The position numbers and the translations under genes were made by a program. The notes under the pieces are model-generated. The model did not search any database, was not told the origin of the DNA, and saw nothing but the letters and a program-made list of their open reading frames with translations. A stretch of DNA of 64,000 nt from Rosellinia necatrix (Eukaryota > Ascomycota > Sordariomycetes > Xylariales > Xylariaceae). The DNA lies in NCBI GenBank assembly GCA_021209875.1, contig JAGYVD010000008.1, positions 2,541,501-2,605,500 of the forward strand. The letters run 5' to 3'. Below are positions 47,255 through 60,392 of this stretch, piece by piece (the stretch's first letter is position 1; every line of letters begins with the position of its first letter).

Positions 47255-49265
47255 TGGTTCGGGTTCTCTTTTTATCTACATTTCTCCAATGTTCCACGAC
47301 CACGACGATCACGACTTTGGTTATGATGTGGCAAGTAAGAGCATGATTGTCTATTTCACCGCGACTCATTCACCGATATATAGAACTGATCCAGTTGCAT
47401 ATCTGCAATGGATGGGGCACACATCAAAGCCACAACATAAACTAGATATTAATTGCTAATACATAACACCCTCAAGTATATTTGTAGGGTACACCGTTGT
47501 GGACCATGAACGAATCACTTTATTTGTACTTAGCACAGACCAATGTGCAGGGGCTGTAGGGATAGATGATGCCTTGTGTTCCCCCGTACAAGGCTAGGTT
47601 TTCGCATTGATACCGGCGTCATAACACGGCATTCACATCAACAAACCTGGTATTGAGCCGAAGCCAATATATAGGGTGCCCTTAGACCCACGAGGCCTGG
47701 AACCAGACTACCGTTAAGGCCATGATTGCCAGAAGGCACAGACTGGGTTTGTTTAGGTAGCGACGGATTGTGCGTTACTGCCCGAAAGAATGTCTAAATA
47801 TAAAGCCTACCTGCCCCAGCTCATGGATAGAGGAATAGGCATATGGCCAAGTAGGTAGGTACTATATGGGGATGCCAATCTCTTGCCTAGTACACAAACA
47901 AGTATGTGCAGTCCAACGCCCCTGCCTCGTGTTCTGCTCCCAGCTGCCGTTTCTTAAGTAGGTATTGGCCCTATCCAGCTTATCGGCCTCTGTTCTACCT
48001 TGGGTAGGTACGTATTTCGATCGTCTGTCTACCTACCTAGCCTACCGTGAGTACTTGGGTAGGTTAGGTAGGCCGGGCACCTGCCTCCTTCTTCCTGTTC
48101 TAATCGGACTACCGCGTTTCCCAACTTACTTGCTCCCTAAGTAGGTACTTAAGATATGCCTTGCAACGCTTCCGATACAACCTCTCAACCCATACACCAC
48201 AACTCTTTCCATCAACTCTCACCTCGTCAATCCCGTCTTGTCTGTTATTTTCCAACCCGCTAGACAACCTACCTAGCCTACTGCATTACTACATCACTCA
48301 CTACTAGGGTCGGCCAATTCATTCACTAGAGTGCTGGCTTGTGAGACTTGTCGCAGGTACTGCCAGACAATCTTCTCTCGCCTCAGTTGCGCATTCACTC
48401 CTTTCCCAGCTGCCAGAACAGCCAGGCCAGCCAATTAGTTACCTGCCTGCCTTGGGGAATACAGCGACGCGCCGAGCAGCTTGCGCCGATACGGTCAATA
48501 AGTACCCAGTCCCTATTACCCAGTGCCCGGCGCTCAACACCCAACCTCCACCCTCCTATCTACTCTCCTATCCACCATCACGTACAACCTACAGCCTCGC
48601 CTTGTCTGCATCATTCCTTGCGGGCCCGAGAGATATCTCGACGAACAAGGTAAGTTGAATATTTCTTTCTTTTTGCTTACCAACAGAAACATCACAATGC
48701 TGTTCCATCCCTTGTCTCAGTGTGCCTACCTGGTCTCAGTATGGCCTCTCCTCGGGCAGCATCATTCCTTTGCCCCTCGTGTTGCATGTCCTGTGCGATC
48801 CACGAAGAATCACCCATTCCGTAGGCTATTCGTCCTGCTATTGTGCTGTGCCCTGCGTTCTTGGTGTTTACTTGCCGCCTTTGTTGCCAGGGTTGTTTTT
48901 AGCCACATTAGTCTCGCATGTCTTTTGGTCTCTCCCTTTGCTTTTGTGTCCCCAACCTACCCCTTAAACAATACCTATCCTCGCGCTCCTTTGCTGGCTG
49001 TCACCATTTTGCTTTCCTTGTAGCCCTTGCGATCGCTGGTTGATTGATGGCCTAATCTTACCATTTGCAGCTTTTGTGTCCCCAGTCGGCTTTCATTTCT
49101 GTCACTCCCTCAAATTACCGTCACTCGCTTGCTTGTTGTGGTAGTCAGTCAATTGTTATGCGCTGACAACTTAGTCGCTCGTTATTTGTCCCCTGACGCC
49201 CGTCGCAATACCCTTATATCAAAAGTGCGCCAAATCCGATAACTTCGACCTTCTATTGCTCCGCA
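47255..49265. other. Intergenic region LCB1 / GH17 glucanase
   Basis: About 2 kb. The right half (48100-49265) is pyrimidine-rich and probably the promoter and long 5' leader of the glucanase gene. Frames of 100-166 codons there (48341-48658, 48523-49023) are Pro/Ser/Leu-rich without domains. TACC/GGTA clusters lie at 47820-48070. No supported gene. Confidence 0.5.
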
Positions 49266-50576
49266 ATGATGGATCTCTTCGCGGTCGCTCTTCTTGTGTT
49301 TTCCTTTCTCGGTCTGTCCCTTGGCCAGCCTGGTGAGTTCCGTGCCCAATCCCTCTGTCTCTATCACAGAGTAACAAGGGCAGCTGACTAGTCACTAGCT
49401 CATCATCATGGCGACTACCACCATCGAGTCAACCGCGCCTCTGTCGAGAAGAGAGACAGAATTACCATAAGCGATGGCCCGTTTGCCGTACCTACGGAGC
49501 TTCCAGAGGTTGTCGTCTATGTTGATCAGTATGGGAACCCTATCCGCACCGCCACCGAGACTGTCGTCTACATCCCCAAGGAGACGCTGCTTCCCGAGAC
49601 CTCTAGCCTCATCCCCCCTCCCTCACCAGCTGTTGAATCCGCTTCAGAGCCGGGCTCTAAGCAGCAGCCTGGCTCAGCAACTCCATCAGCTTCGTTGGCG
49701 TCTACCCTTCCGCCTGTTTCTTCTACCCAGCCCGATACGTATCCCACCCAGCCGAGTCCATCCGCTCTTGGAGGTAGTCTTCATGGTGTCACCTACTCGC
49801 CCTACAAAGGCAACGGCAACTGCAAAACTGCGGATGAAGTTGACAGAGACTTCTCTCTCTTCTCCCAGGATTACGGCGTTGTTCGTATATATGGCGTCGA
49901 CTGCGATCAGGTTTCCACTGTGTCTAAGGCAGCAAGGAAGTATGGCAACAAGCTTTTCCTAGGTATTTTTGACATCAATACTCTGGATTCGGCTGTGGGT
50001 ACTATGGCTGCTGATCTCGACTACGATTGGAGTGTGGTTGACGCCGTGTCCATCGGCAATGAACTAGTCAACAATGGCGGTGCAACAGTAGAACAGTCGC
50101 TTGCAGCGCTCAACAGAGCGCGATCTTGCCTGAGAGCAGCCGGATACGAGGGCCCCGTCGTCATCGTGGATACATTTGTCGCTGTCCTCGCACACCCCGA
50201 ACTCTGCGACCAATCCGATTACTGTGCAGTCAATGTCCATCCTTTCTTTGACCATAACACCCCAGCATCAGAGGCAGGCCCTTTTGTGGATTCTATAGTG
50301 CAGGATATACGAAGCAAGCTGTCTGATCCAAGCAAGCGCATTGTAGTCACTGAGACCGGCTGGCCTTGGCAGGGTCAGCCCAACGGCGTAGCTATTCCCA
50401 GCCTCGACCAGCAGTCTGCCGCTATTTCGTCGATCAAGAGCACCTTTGCAGACAACGCGGCCGACCTGTTCTTGTTTACGGCCTTCAATGATCTCTGGAA
50501 GAAACCCGAAGAAGGCACATTTATGGCCGAACAATTTTGGGGTATGGGAGGAAGATACTCACCTTGCGATGAGTAA
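49266..50576 (+). CDS. Secreted GH17 cell-wall glucanase (Scw4/Scw10 type)
   Basis: Extracellular beta-1,3-glucan-modifying glycoside hydrolase of the fungal cell wall. Two exons, 49266-49332 and 49399-50576, give 414 aa. A signal peptide (MMDLFAVALLVFSFLGLSLG) ends near residue 20. A possible Kex2 site follows (SVEKR-DR). The next ~100 residues are a Ser/Pro/Thr-rich, probably O-glycosylated linker with a VVVYVDQYGNPI motif seen in this family. The GH17 barrel starts at GVTYSPYKGNGNCKTADEV. The proton donor is Glu244 in SIGNELVNNG and the nucleophile Glu341 in TETGWPWQG. LFTAFNDLWK and FWGMGGRYSPC close the domain. No GPI signal, so it is soluble or wall-bound. The intron just after the signal peptide is in phase 1. 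Confidence 0.93.
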
Positions 50577-52392
50577 GGCGATGTTGAAGAGAGGGCAGTG
50601 TGGCATACATGAAGCTACACGCACGGCACAGGAATACGATCAGAAATTTGGCTGAGGATGGGGCAATGAAGCTGTTTGGTTGGGAGGTATGAACTGGAGA
50701 CGTGATACAATTTTGCCAGTATTCCTTCTTTTCTTCGTTACAAATCAATGCTTGAGTCTGTATCTTGCCTACCATTCTGTCTTGTTGCCCTTATCCAGAC
50801 CCCTGTGACTGCCTTAACCCTACCAATGAGCTTTTTGCAAGATCCATGATAGTTAACATATGGTACCTTTCTAGCCCCTCCTTTTCTATTAACCCTTCAG
50901 TATGGTAAAGGAAGCGGTGCTTGATGTTTAGTTACAACAAAATTAACGAATACAAAACCACTCCCAGTCACCTATCCCCGTATCTCCATGCTCTGAAAGT
51001 TTTCGCCACCAATGCCTACCTCATTAGCCATACATATACGCCCCATTCGCAATGATGAGTTGAGTGGCAATCAGGATGCGCGAACAAAAAGCATCGATTT
51101 GATTTCTGCGTATTCCAATGCTTTACTATTAGATTACCGCCTCTTAACCCCCAACTAACCTTGAGATAAACCTAGCAATTATTCCACGACTTGAGACATT
51201 TCACAAATAGGTATCAAAGAAGTAGCTTAAATCCAATAGTTTGGATTAAATTACCCCCACAATTTATTCTCAGGCAAGGTTGTCAAAGACCAGGGAGGAA
51301 ACATTAACCATTTATTTCGTCTGCCTTGATATTTACCCGCTGATCAAGCGACTAGCCGTTTACCGTGTGGTCCAACGCCATATTACCGAGCTCGACAATA
51401 CCGGGGCATATTGACGGACGAACCGCTTCTCGATGCCCTCTCAGTGGACTTGACGGGCTCTCTATACGCGAGTGTTATTAATCTGTACCCCTTATGGTAC
51501 TAGGTTTTAGGGCTAATAGACATGATGGGCAATCATAAGGTTACTATAAGCACTGCTACCTCGTTCAATCATCACGGCCGAGAGGGTTGTAGTTACATTG
51601 GACAGCCGAGAAGCCGCGTCCTAGCCCGTAGTTCCGCCCCTCCTAAGTCAACAACATTTATATATACATGGAAGACACCTTAGTAAGGAAAGGAAACGCC
51701 CAGAGGTACACGTGATAACCGCATCGGTGGCAATATTAAATTTGATAGGAGGTTGGCGTGCGGCGGCATCCTACCCGCACCGCGAGAGATGAAATGTGAC
51801 GCGACAGCTGGCGGCTCTACGATACTAAGAAATCCTTCTCGAGTATGTGATCTACATTCCCTTGACCTTCCTACATAGTGTGGCGATAGTCGGGGATCCG
51901 AGGAAAGGCACAGCTATCCAAGACATGTTTCTTACGGGATTAAAACCGGGGGGATATAATTGTGTTATGTCTTCTACGGCTAGGATACCTTTACCCCAGA
52001 GAAAAGTTGGCCCAGATATCCTTCGACCGAAGATGCAGAACGATCTCCTCATTTGGTTCAATTGGGATCGTTAAGACTCCCATGGACACCCTTGACCTCG
52101 CAATTAAAGATCTATATATCACATAATACAAAACTCATCCTTAAAGTAGGTATAGCATGCACACTATTTAGATTTTATACATGCCTACACCCAGTAGGTA
52201 GCCTCTGACGAAAAGTTCTCCTGACAAAAAAAAAAAAAAAAAAAGGGAGCCCATTAGAAAGAGGGTATACCAATTACGACCCCGGCCCCTTGACGACCGC
52301 CAACTCCGGAAGCCCTACGGAGCTCCATAGCGTTTTCCTACCATGTTTCATTTACAAGAAATTGTACAAATAACTGGGGCATGATCGCGTCC
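50577..52392. other. Convergent gene-free region GH17/INP1
   Basis: About 1.8 kb of 3' flanking DNA for two convergent genes, moderately AT-rich, with an A run of about 20 near 52225-52244. No frame over 85 codons and no recognisable gene or RNA. Confidence 0.55.
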
Positions 52393-54920
52393 CTAGTCGA
52401 TCTCGTCATGTCTGCACCTAGTCCTACGCCGCATAGCTGAGTGCGAAATGCTGTCACTGTAACTTGAGCTATGGGCGGCAAGAGTATAATCATCACCATC
52501 ACTTAGGTCACTAAATTCGCCGTCCGAGTAGTAGTCCCATTCCACCGGAATCTGTTCGCCTGCCTCGCTTAAGCCGAACACCAGACCTCGCCATTCGCCT
52601 GCTACAATCTTGGCAGCTACCTTGAGCATCAAATTCACCAGGTGGCTGGGTGGGCTCAGGAGTAGATCCACGGTCTTCTGGATAAGGGATACGGGAAGCC
52701 GACGAACGGCAGCTAGGCGACTCTGCGGTGCTTGTCTTGGAGGGGTGGAGAAGAAGTCAGCCGGTGGCGGTAATGGCGATAATGTGTGCCGAGCGATTGA
52801 AAGGCTACTAGCGTGTGCTCGTCGACGGATTGGTAGTTTATCCTCGGTTGCGGATAGTCGTGGCAGCGTTGGCTTGCTATTCATATCAATAGGTGCCTCC
52901 GGACTTTCATCTGCAACAGTTGGTGTGGATCGCGGGGCGTGTTCCATACTATTACAGCCATCCGAAACGGCTGGTGGGCTAGAAACAACGTTCGGGGCAT
53001 TATTTAGCGTGGTTAGGTGATCCAAGGGATTGATTTTTGGTGATAATGACTCCGGTGAGCTGCTAGTTTTAACTCCGGATGAGAGGTCTCCTGTATGCAA
53101 AGAGTCATGGATTTGTGATACCGTGGGCGGCGTGACAGATGAACGCCATGACTGCACACTATGAAATGAATCGGTGGACGCGCTTGGAGATCGATCTCCG
53201 GTCAGAGACTGTGGTGGTTGAGGTGGCGACACCCGTCTTGGAGAAACTTGCTTATTCGATTGTATAGTAGTAGAGGCCACCTGGGCGCGCGGCAGGGGAC
53301 CAGTATAGGAACGCCCAGCAAGCATCCGAGTCATCCGCTTACGCGTGAGGTTTACTGGCGCAACACGCCCTGATCCTTCAAATGATGCTGGGCCATCCTC
53401 GTTATTTGAGTCGCCTGAATCGAGAATATCGCCATCATTCTCAATTGATGTGTAGAGTCCCTGTCGTGTCTCAGTGCTTACGGGGACTAGCAAGTCCGTT
53501 GCCATGTTGTCAACTTCCCCCGATGATTCTCGGGTTTCTGGGAGACGATGGCTTGGTACTTCTCGCTTATCTTCTACCCGGAGAATGCGCACATTAGTAT
53601 CCTCTCCATGGCCTTCGAAACCATGCAAAGCGCGAGGCGTGGGGTCGTCGTCCTCGCCTTTTTGGACCGCCAATTGCCCATTCGTGAGATCAAGACGTGG
53701 TATTTGCAGTGAATGAGAGTAACTTTGCTCGCAAAATGCATCTAATTCGCCTACACTGGAGTTCGGTGTTGAAACCTCCGGGCGTCGGAAAGCTCCAGCA
53801 CTAGTAGATGGGGAGCTGGGGATAGACGCAGTTGTTGCATCCAGGAAAATCTTTTCTGCTGAAGCTGGGGGATGCGCCGACGCTTGGTCCGGCGCCCGGA
53901 CCGAATGGTCACCGTCCTGGTCCCCATTCATGATGGCATGATAACGTGCTATATCAATATCGCCGTGCGCGCCAATACCCTCATAAACCTCGATGCCCGA
54001 CACGACTTGCCCCGAGGAATGCTCTCTTGTCCCCAAACCACTCCCAATGCGCGATCCATTGGCATCGGCCTCCCTAGCCTCGATCAGCCGAGGTTCGAAA
54101 CCTGTTAGTGAAAATTTACGAGGAATGCTCGTCGTTCTTTTGCCCCGACTTATCGCCATCGGCGCATCGGCAGGGGGAGAGAGACCTGATTCAAAAGGAG
54201 AGGATATCAAGTTCTTCCCATCCGCCGTCCATGCCTTTTTCTTAGGCGTCTCGAGGGGAGAGGGAAGTTGGACGGTGAAGCTTCTTTCGAAAGGGCACTC
54301 GGTCCTTTCGAAGAGCAAGATCCTGTCAAAGACATCTCGTAGCAGCACAGCACGGTGGGCATAATCGGGGTCGTTGACGGGGACTTCAATTCTCCAATAC
54401 TGGGGCCGACGTATTTGCAGTACAAAACGGCTATTGTCCTCATTGATACACCAACACTGACTCTTGGGAAGGATAGGCTGCAAGGCAGAGCCACAGCTGA
54501 GGAAGGCGACAGATCCTGGAGCGCGATAGATTTGAAGGGCACCTTAGGAAGGCGTCAGATTATTCGGGGGGGGGCGATAATACAATACAAAGCAGGGGAT
54601 AGACACATACCGGCGGCAATGGTCCTTTCGAGCCGCGAAGAAGGCGGCAGAGAGCCGGGTGGGACCTGACGGTCTGAGGGTACAGGCAAAGATGAGGCAA
54701 AGCCAGATTGCGTAGAAGTAAAGGAAATGATGCGGACTGAGGGATGGTTATACAGTGTTTCGATGGGCTCCTCGGATTGGGAGACAGGAGCATGGGAGGA
54801 CGAGGTGGACGAAGAGGATTTGGGGCGCGGCAACGACGCCGGGATAGATATAGGGCTGGTCACAACCCGACGAGGCTGGGGGATATCTAGCCTATCCGAG
54901 GAGAATCTGGAGGAATCCAT
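52393..54920 (-). CDS. INP1: Inheritance of peroxisomes protein 1 (INP1)
   Basis: Tether that holds peroxisomes at the cell cortex of the mother or older compartment, and binds Pex3. Two exons, 54920-54611 and 54542-52393, give 819 aa. The Inp1 domain (first ~220 residues) is recognisable from LERTIAAGALQIYRAPGSV, AFLSCGSALQPILPKSQCW, FVLQIRRPQYWRIEVPVND and CPFERSFTVQLPSPLETPKK. The remainder is long, Ser/Pro-rich and probably disordered (STSAGAFRRPEVSTPNSS). A conserved-looking C-terminal stretch around LIQKTVDLLLSPPSHLVNLM and KIVAGEWRGLVFGLSEAGEQ follows, then an acidic and basic tail ending DEID. The single intron (54543-54610) contains a C run and joins in phase 1. Divergent from the UsgS-like gene. 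Confidence 0.9.
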
Positions 54921-56125
54921 GATTGAGAAGCTGTCGCAGGGGATTCAGGGGCAAGAGTGCCGGTACAAGCGTATGCGCCGTCTATGTGTGTCTACATAGC
55001 ATGACGAAGGCCAGACATTGGCCCCAGCTAGCGAAAGGGGGACTAGAAGTCGTCACGACTGCGTTGCTGTGTGGCGCGATCGACTATTGGCGACTGGCGA
55101 TCGACAGTCCGGCGGGCGAAGGCTGGACGCCGGATGCGATGGATGCGCTGGATGTGCTGGATGCGATGGATGGGCGGCTGGGGACGGCGAGGCGAGCAAG
55201 CCGGCTGGAATGGCAATCAATGCGCTCCGCGATGGCCCGTATCGGCCATGTTAACAGTGACGGAGTACCAATTGAATTGTCTTAACACGGACACAAACGC
55301 CGACGTTGACTCCCCGAGGCTATATCAAGCCTTCGGATAGTCGTGAATGGTGGATGGTAGCAGACAAGAATGATAGCCAAGTACCTACCCAAGCAAGCCT
55401 ACATACAGCAAACTATAAACTACTGCCTGGTTACTGCATGTGGCCAGTCCATCCGCCCGGTGTGCAGGTTGGTGGGATGAGAGATGAGACCAGCCTCCCC
55501 CCCGCTCCCCCCAAGAACCCATGCTCCTCCAGAGGCCCCTGCCTTCATGTTGGCCCACTGCTTTGTACTGTACCTGTAACCTGCAGGTTTAGTGAGGTGC
55601 TTTGGGTGGAGAAAGGTCCCTGTCCCGTTTGTCTTCCCGTCGGATGACTTAGCATCTTTGTCCCGAATCCCGAGTCTCTTTGTCCTCTGAAAGGTACTTG
55701 TTCTCTCGGGCTAACCGTGCCTACCAGGTAGGTACCTAGCTTTAGGTAAGTAGGTAGGTAATCGATAAGTTATGACAATTGTCATTCGGGACACTTTGCG
55801 GCATCATATAGGTACCTTAGCTACCTGCTACACAAATGCAACCAATGAATGTCGTCATGGGCGGTAGTACATCCTTATGGAGGCAGCCGCAACACTGTAA
55901 CCGTGTCAATAAAATATCTAAGACATGTTATATCGGGCACAAAAGTCATCAGTATCCTTCCTCTCTTGACACATCACACCACACACTGCCAGTCTCATCG
56001 GTCTGCTCTCACTTCCATTACCCTTCATCCAGGGTCATTCATGAACCCCCACCAGTGCTACTAGTGCTACATAGTAGTTCCTCTAGGCCTTGCCAGGATC
56101 CGCATTGCCACGAGAACAACGCACC
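54921..56125. promoter_or_regulatory. Divergent promoter region INP1 / UsgS-like gene
   Basis: About 1.2 kb between two divergent starts. It has a GATGCGCTGGATG-like tandem repeat at about 55134-55176 and TACC/GGTA clusters at 55720-55770. No gene supported. Confidence 0.45.
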
Positions 56126-57569
56126 ATGGCCGAGCCTACCAAGCTCAAACTCGACAAGGACAAGGTGAAGGAGGCGTTCGATTTGTCCAGCTTTGATCTC
56201 AATGCCGTTCTACGCGGAGCCCAACTCACACTCGTTGGTGGTGCGTCTCTGTCCATCCTCTCTGCTCATTCCGCTCTTCTCTTCCATTCTTCTCTTCCTT
56301 GCCAACCCCGGTGCTGTTTCAGAAGGCGCTGTACTAGCATGAGATACGCCATACACGCGCCCGCGTGGCGTGTTATATGGGCAGGTGTGCTGGGATTATG
56401 ACTTACATCATTCTCTGTACCATAGCTCACAGGGCTCTGCAAAATCCCGCCATCTTCACCAACGCCCATTACAAACAGGCCGCCATCGCCGTCGGCGCTG
56501 GCCTCGCCATCCGCCTCGCCATTGCTATCCCGGTGTGTGGTATCTGTCTTCATTTGTATTTCGTATCTAACCGCCTTCTTTGCCGTCGTCCAGATCACAG
56601 GCGTCAAAGTCTTCATCGGCATACTATCTTATCTATTCAACCTCGATCAAGCAAGCTGGGATAATACTCTGGTCAATGGCCTCGACCTCATCGCCAATCA
56701 TGTCCTTCAAATCCCCCTATTTCTCATGACCTTGATGAGATACATGACGCCTACCCTAGATGATATGTGCGTATCTGTGCTATGCAAATAGCCTTTATCT
56801 ATTCCCTAATGCCATTTTGCGCAGGTTCATGGATTCCCTGCACTGGGTAGATATAACATACGTATCGAAGCACAAACATGAAAATCCCGACGATCTCCGC
56901 GATATGTACTACCCTAACCTCCGTCAGTACAAACAGAGGGATGGAAGCACGCATTCGAAGAGTTCCGCCGAGGCGATCACCATGTTCATATGGCGATTTG
57001 TCCGCAAGGCATCTATTTCCCTAGCCGTCTTTGCTTTGTCTTATACCCCCTATATCGGGAAGCTAGTTTTGCCCGCTGCCAGCTTTTATACTTTCAACAA
57101 GGCCGTCGGTCTGGGTCCTGCGGCCGTCATCTTTGGTACCGGCATCTTCCTTCCTAAGCGCTACCTTGTCATATTCCTTCAGATGTATTTCGCATCCCGA
57201 AGTCTCATGCGCGAATTGCTCGAGCCATACTTCGCTCGCATTTATATGAGCAAGGAACAGAAGAGAAACTGGTTCCGTAGCCGAGAAGGTTTACTCTTCG
57301 GATTTGGCATTGGCTTTTACATCCTCTTACGAGTGCCGTTGCTTGGAGTGTTGATATACGGTATTGCCGAAGCCTCGACGGCCTATTTGATTACCAAAAT
57401 CACGGATCCCCCGCCTCCGCCGAGTGCGACGGTACAACTGCAGGAGAAGTTCCTCAAGGATCAGCAATTATGGAAAAATAAGCATGAGTTTCTCGATCTT
57501 TCGCTTGCAAACTTGGATGCCACACTCAGTGAACATCCCAAGGACGAAAATAGAAGAAAGGAACGTTAG
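56126..57569 (+). CDS. usgS: UsgS-like multi-pass membrane protein
   Basis: Fungal membrane protein of the family annotated UsgS in Aspergillus, whose biochemical function is not established. Four exons. Exon 1 encodes MAEPTKLKLDKDKVKEAFDL to TLVG. The second begins AHRALQNPAIFTNAHYKQ, the third ITGVKVFIGILSYLFNLDQ and the fourth (from about 56825) FMDSLHWVDITYVSKHKHE. Predicted membrane segments are AAIAVGAGLAIRLAIAI, VKVFIGILSYLF, ASISLAVFALSYTPYIGKLV, GPAAVIFGTGIFLP and LLFGFGIGFYILLRVPLLGV. A Pro-rich turn (DPPPPPSATVQLQEKF) and a charged tail follow. Junction phases restore VG-A-HR, IP-IT and DD-M-FMD. The family name rests on overall resemblance rather than on a catalytic motif. Confidence 0.8.
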
Positions 57570-58297
57570 GGATAAGCAACATTGGCCAGCTGGGGTTTGA
57601 TTCATGATCAATGTTGATATCAAAACGTGCAATAACTAAAACGAATCGAAGGCAGCTCAGACTAATAGCCATCGAAATTTCACATATCCCCATTCCTTTC
57701 TATGGAATAAACCATTACGTTATAGGGCGCCTTGCACGTAACCTCACTTTTGCCCTTCATAACAGATTTCGTTTGTATTGTATATGATAGCACGCCCACC
57801 TTTGACCAGTGGAATGATGCGAATCCTCAATAGCGATTTCTTATCTTAGATTGAACTTGAAACGCTTAGGCCAATGGACCAGAAATCCTGGTAAGTAGTA
57901 CACGCGTCCGGGTCTTACATGTGTAGATAACAACGCGGGGAGCCTGGCTCGTCTGGCTAGGGATCCACGGACTCCATCGCTGTTTGAATTAGGGAGGTAC
58001 TGATAATCAGTCAGGTGCCTTGACGCATGGCGTCCCGTTTCTGTATGACACTTCACCGTTATGACGACTATTTACCTACCTAGGGTGCGGGGTAGGTCGG
58101 GACGGGCAAACATGCCGTTTATATAAAGTCCCCCGGGGATAAGCTACCTGGGTATGTGTGTCTCAAACTGCGCCGTGTGATCCAAGTGTTATGCTGTAGA
58201 TACTATCTACCAAGTGGCCATCCAATCCAATCTCACTATACTTTCATCTCTAATTATCAGGGGACTAGAGGTGAGCAGAACGGGAGAAATAATGACC
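57570..58297. other. Intergenic region UsgS-like / formamidase
   Basis: 3' flank of the UsgS-like gene and promoter of the formamidase gene, with ACCTACCTAGGGT at about 58073-58085. No gene seen. Confidence 0.5.
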
Positions 58298-60392
58298 ATG
58301 GGGAAACCAGGAATTCGTACAGCCGGAAAGGTAGATCTCGAGAAGCCTGCGTCGGAGCAGGCGAATGTTCATGTAAGCCTTCACCGAATTATTCAGTCCT
58401 GCATGCGTACTAATAATTCCGTCGTCGCTATCATAACTTCTGGGCTGATCCAAACCATTTAGAATCGATGGCATCCTGATAGTATGTCTATTCTCTCCCC
58501 GCGTGGCATTCGGATTTCTAAACATAATAGTCCCCTTTGCGGGTACTATTAAGGATGGCGAAACTGTTAAAATCGAGTGTCTAGATTGGTATGCCTCATC
58601 TAAGACATTTTGTGTCAGATGTTGTCATGTTCGTAACTACTCACTGCCTATGTGTTCAGGACCGGAGGCCAAATTGGTAACAACGACAGTGCGGATGACA
58701 TGCGAAACGTTGATCTCACGCGCATTCATTACTTGACTGGGCCGTTTGAGATTGAGGGAGCGCAGCCTGGCGACCTTCTACTGGTGGAAATCATGGACGT
58801 CCAGGTGCGTTCTACTAAACAAATCTTTAGGTTTTAGACATTGTACACCTTACAGCTTCGGGATTGGTGTGACCACCACCATCAGTCAAATGAGTGACGT
58901 ACTGCATATTGCTGACGAGAACGGGACCAGCCCTTCCAAGAGCAGCCATGGGGTTTCACCGGGATTTTTGACAAGTCAAATGGCGGCGGCTTTCTCGACG
59001 AGATATACCCATCAGCAGCGAAAGCGATATGGGATTTTGAGGGCATCTTTTGCACTTCGCGGCACATTCCCCACGTCAAGTTCGCCGGCCTTATCCACCC
59101 TGGCATCCTCGGCTGCGCGCCGTCTGCAGAAGTCCTGGATACTTGGAATAGACGGGAGATGGAGCTAATCGCGGCAAATAAGCTCGATAGGCAGGTCGCG
59201 CTGCCCCCGGAACCGACGAATGTTCACGCCGGGGCGGCGGATGCTACTCTCAAGGAGAAGATCGGGAGGGAGGGTGCGCGCACAGGTGAGCGGCGATTCT
59301 CCGTCTTTATTTTCCTCAGATCTTCAATCCAAGGCGATTGGGAGAAATTTTCATTACCACGCTTGCCCAGTTTCACCGCTATACTTCGCCATTCCCCGGG
59401 CTATGTGCCGTTCTCGTAATTGCGTACTGACGTCCGTCCATCGCAGTTCCGGGTCGACCCGAACATGGCGGCAATTGCGATATTAAGAATCTAAGCCGTG
59501 GCAGTCGCGTTTATCTCCCGGTCCACGTGCCTGGGGCTAAATTTAGTGTCGGCGACCTGCACTTTTCGCGTAAGTCCCCTCCCCATGTTTCGAGCTCCAT
59601 GGCAATCTGAGGGCCCAGCATTAAACCGAAATAGAGGGAGATGGCGAGATCTCATTCTGCGGCGCCATAGAAATGGCGGGTATCATAACGATCAACTTCA
59701 AAGTCGTCAAGAACGGCGTGGCGGACCTGGGGCTGAAGTCGCCCATTTATATTCCAGGCCCGGTCGAGCCGCAGTTTGGAGCTGGCCGACACATTTACTT
59801 TGAAGGCTTCTCGGTCGACGAACATGGTAAACAGCACTACAGTAAGTCATGACGGCATCGTTCCGGTTTAATCCGAGGCGGCAGCACACCACAACGTATA
59901 TTTCGAGTCAAGGGTGACGTCTTGTTGCCTTCGCACGGAAACTAACCGTTGTTGTAAATAAACAGTGGATGTAACGGTGGCCTACCGACAAACCAGCTTA
60001 CGTGAGTACCCCCGGATCACATACCACCATCCTACATTATGGGATGTGACCATGAGTCATAGCAGCGAGTCGGTCTAACCAAGTTGGCAGGGTGTATTGA
60101 ATATCTCCGTCGGTTTGGGTACAGCGATTATCAGGCGTACCTGCTGATGTCGTGTGCGCCGATCCAGGGTCACATTGCCGGCATCGTCGACATCCCAAAC
60201 GCATGCACAACGCTGGGTTTGCCGATGGACATATTCGACTTTGATATCTCGCCCTCGGGGCCGGCCAAGAAGCTCGACATGGGCTCCTGTGCGTTCGAGA
60301 GTGGCGTGACAGAGGGCAAGGTCACGGCTGGTGGGAAGAATAGCGAGCACAGCTTCGGGGGAGGGGTTACATATAAGAGTGAAGCCGCGTGA
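58298..60392 (+). CDS. fmdS: Formamidase (acetamidase/formamidase family)
   Basis: Hydrolyses formamide to formate and ammonia for nitrogen use. Nine exons give 439 aa with consistent phases: 58298-58372, 58463-58481 (19 nt), 58531-58588, 58660-58804, 58931-59285, 59447-59569, 59635-59841, 59966-60001, 60091-60392. Family signatures in order are HNRWHPDIPFAGTIKDGE, DWTGGQIGNNDSADD, PFQEQPWGFTGIFDKSNGGG, CTSRHIPHVKFAGLIHPGIL, GREGARTVPGRPEHGGNCDI, HVPGAKFSVGDLHFSQGDGE and CIEYLRRFGYSDYQAYLLMS. It ends with a Gly/Ser-rich tail. Because exons are short and introns keep breaking the frame, the contiguous protein is not visible in any single frame. The Met at 58292 (MTMGK) is an alternative start. 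In A. nidulans, formamidase expression is under GATA-factor nitrogen control; I did not identify specific sites here. Confidence 0.93.

Noticed and set aside
48341..49023. Frames of 100-166 codons upstream of the GH17 gene
   Set aside because: Pro/Ser/Leu-rich translations of pyrimidine-rich leader DNA, with no domain and three overlapping frames equally open.
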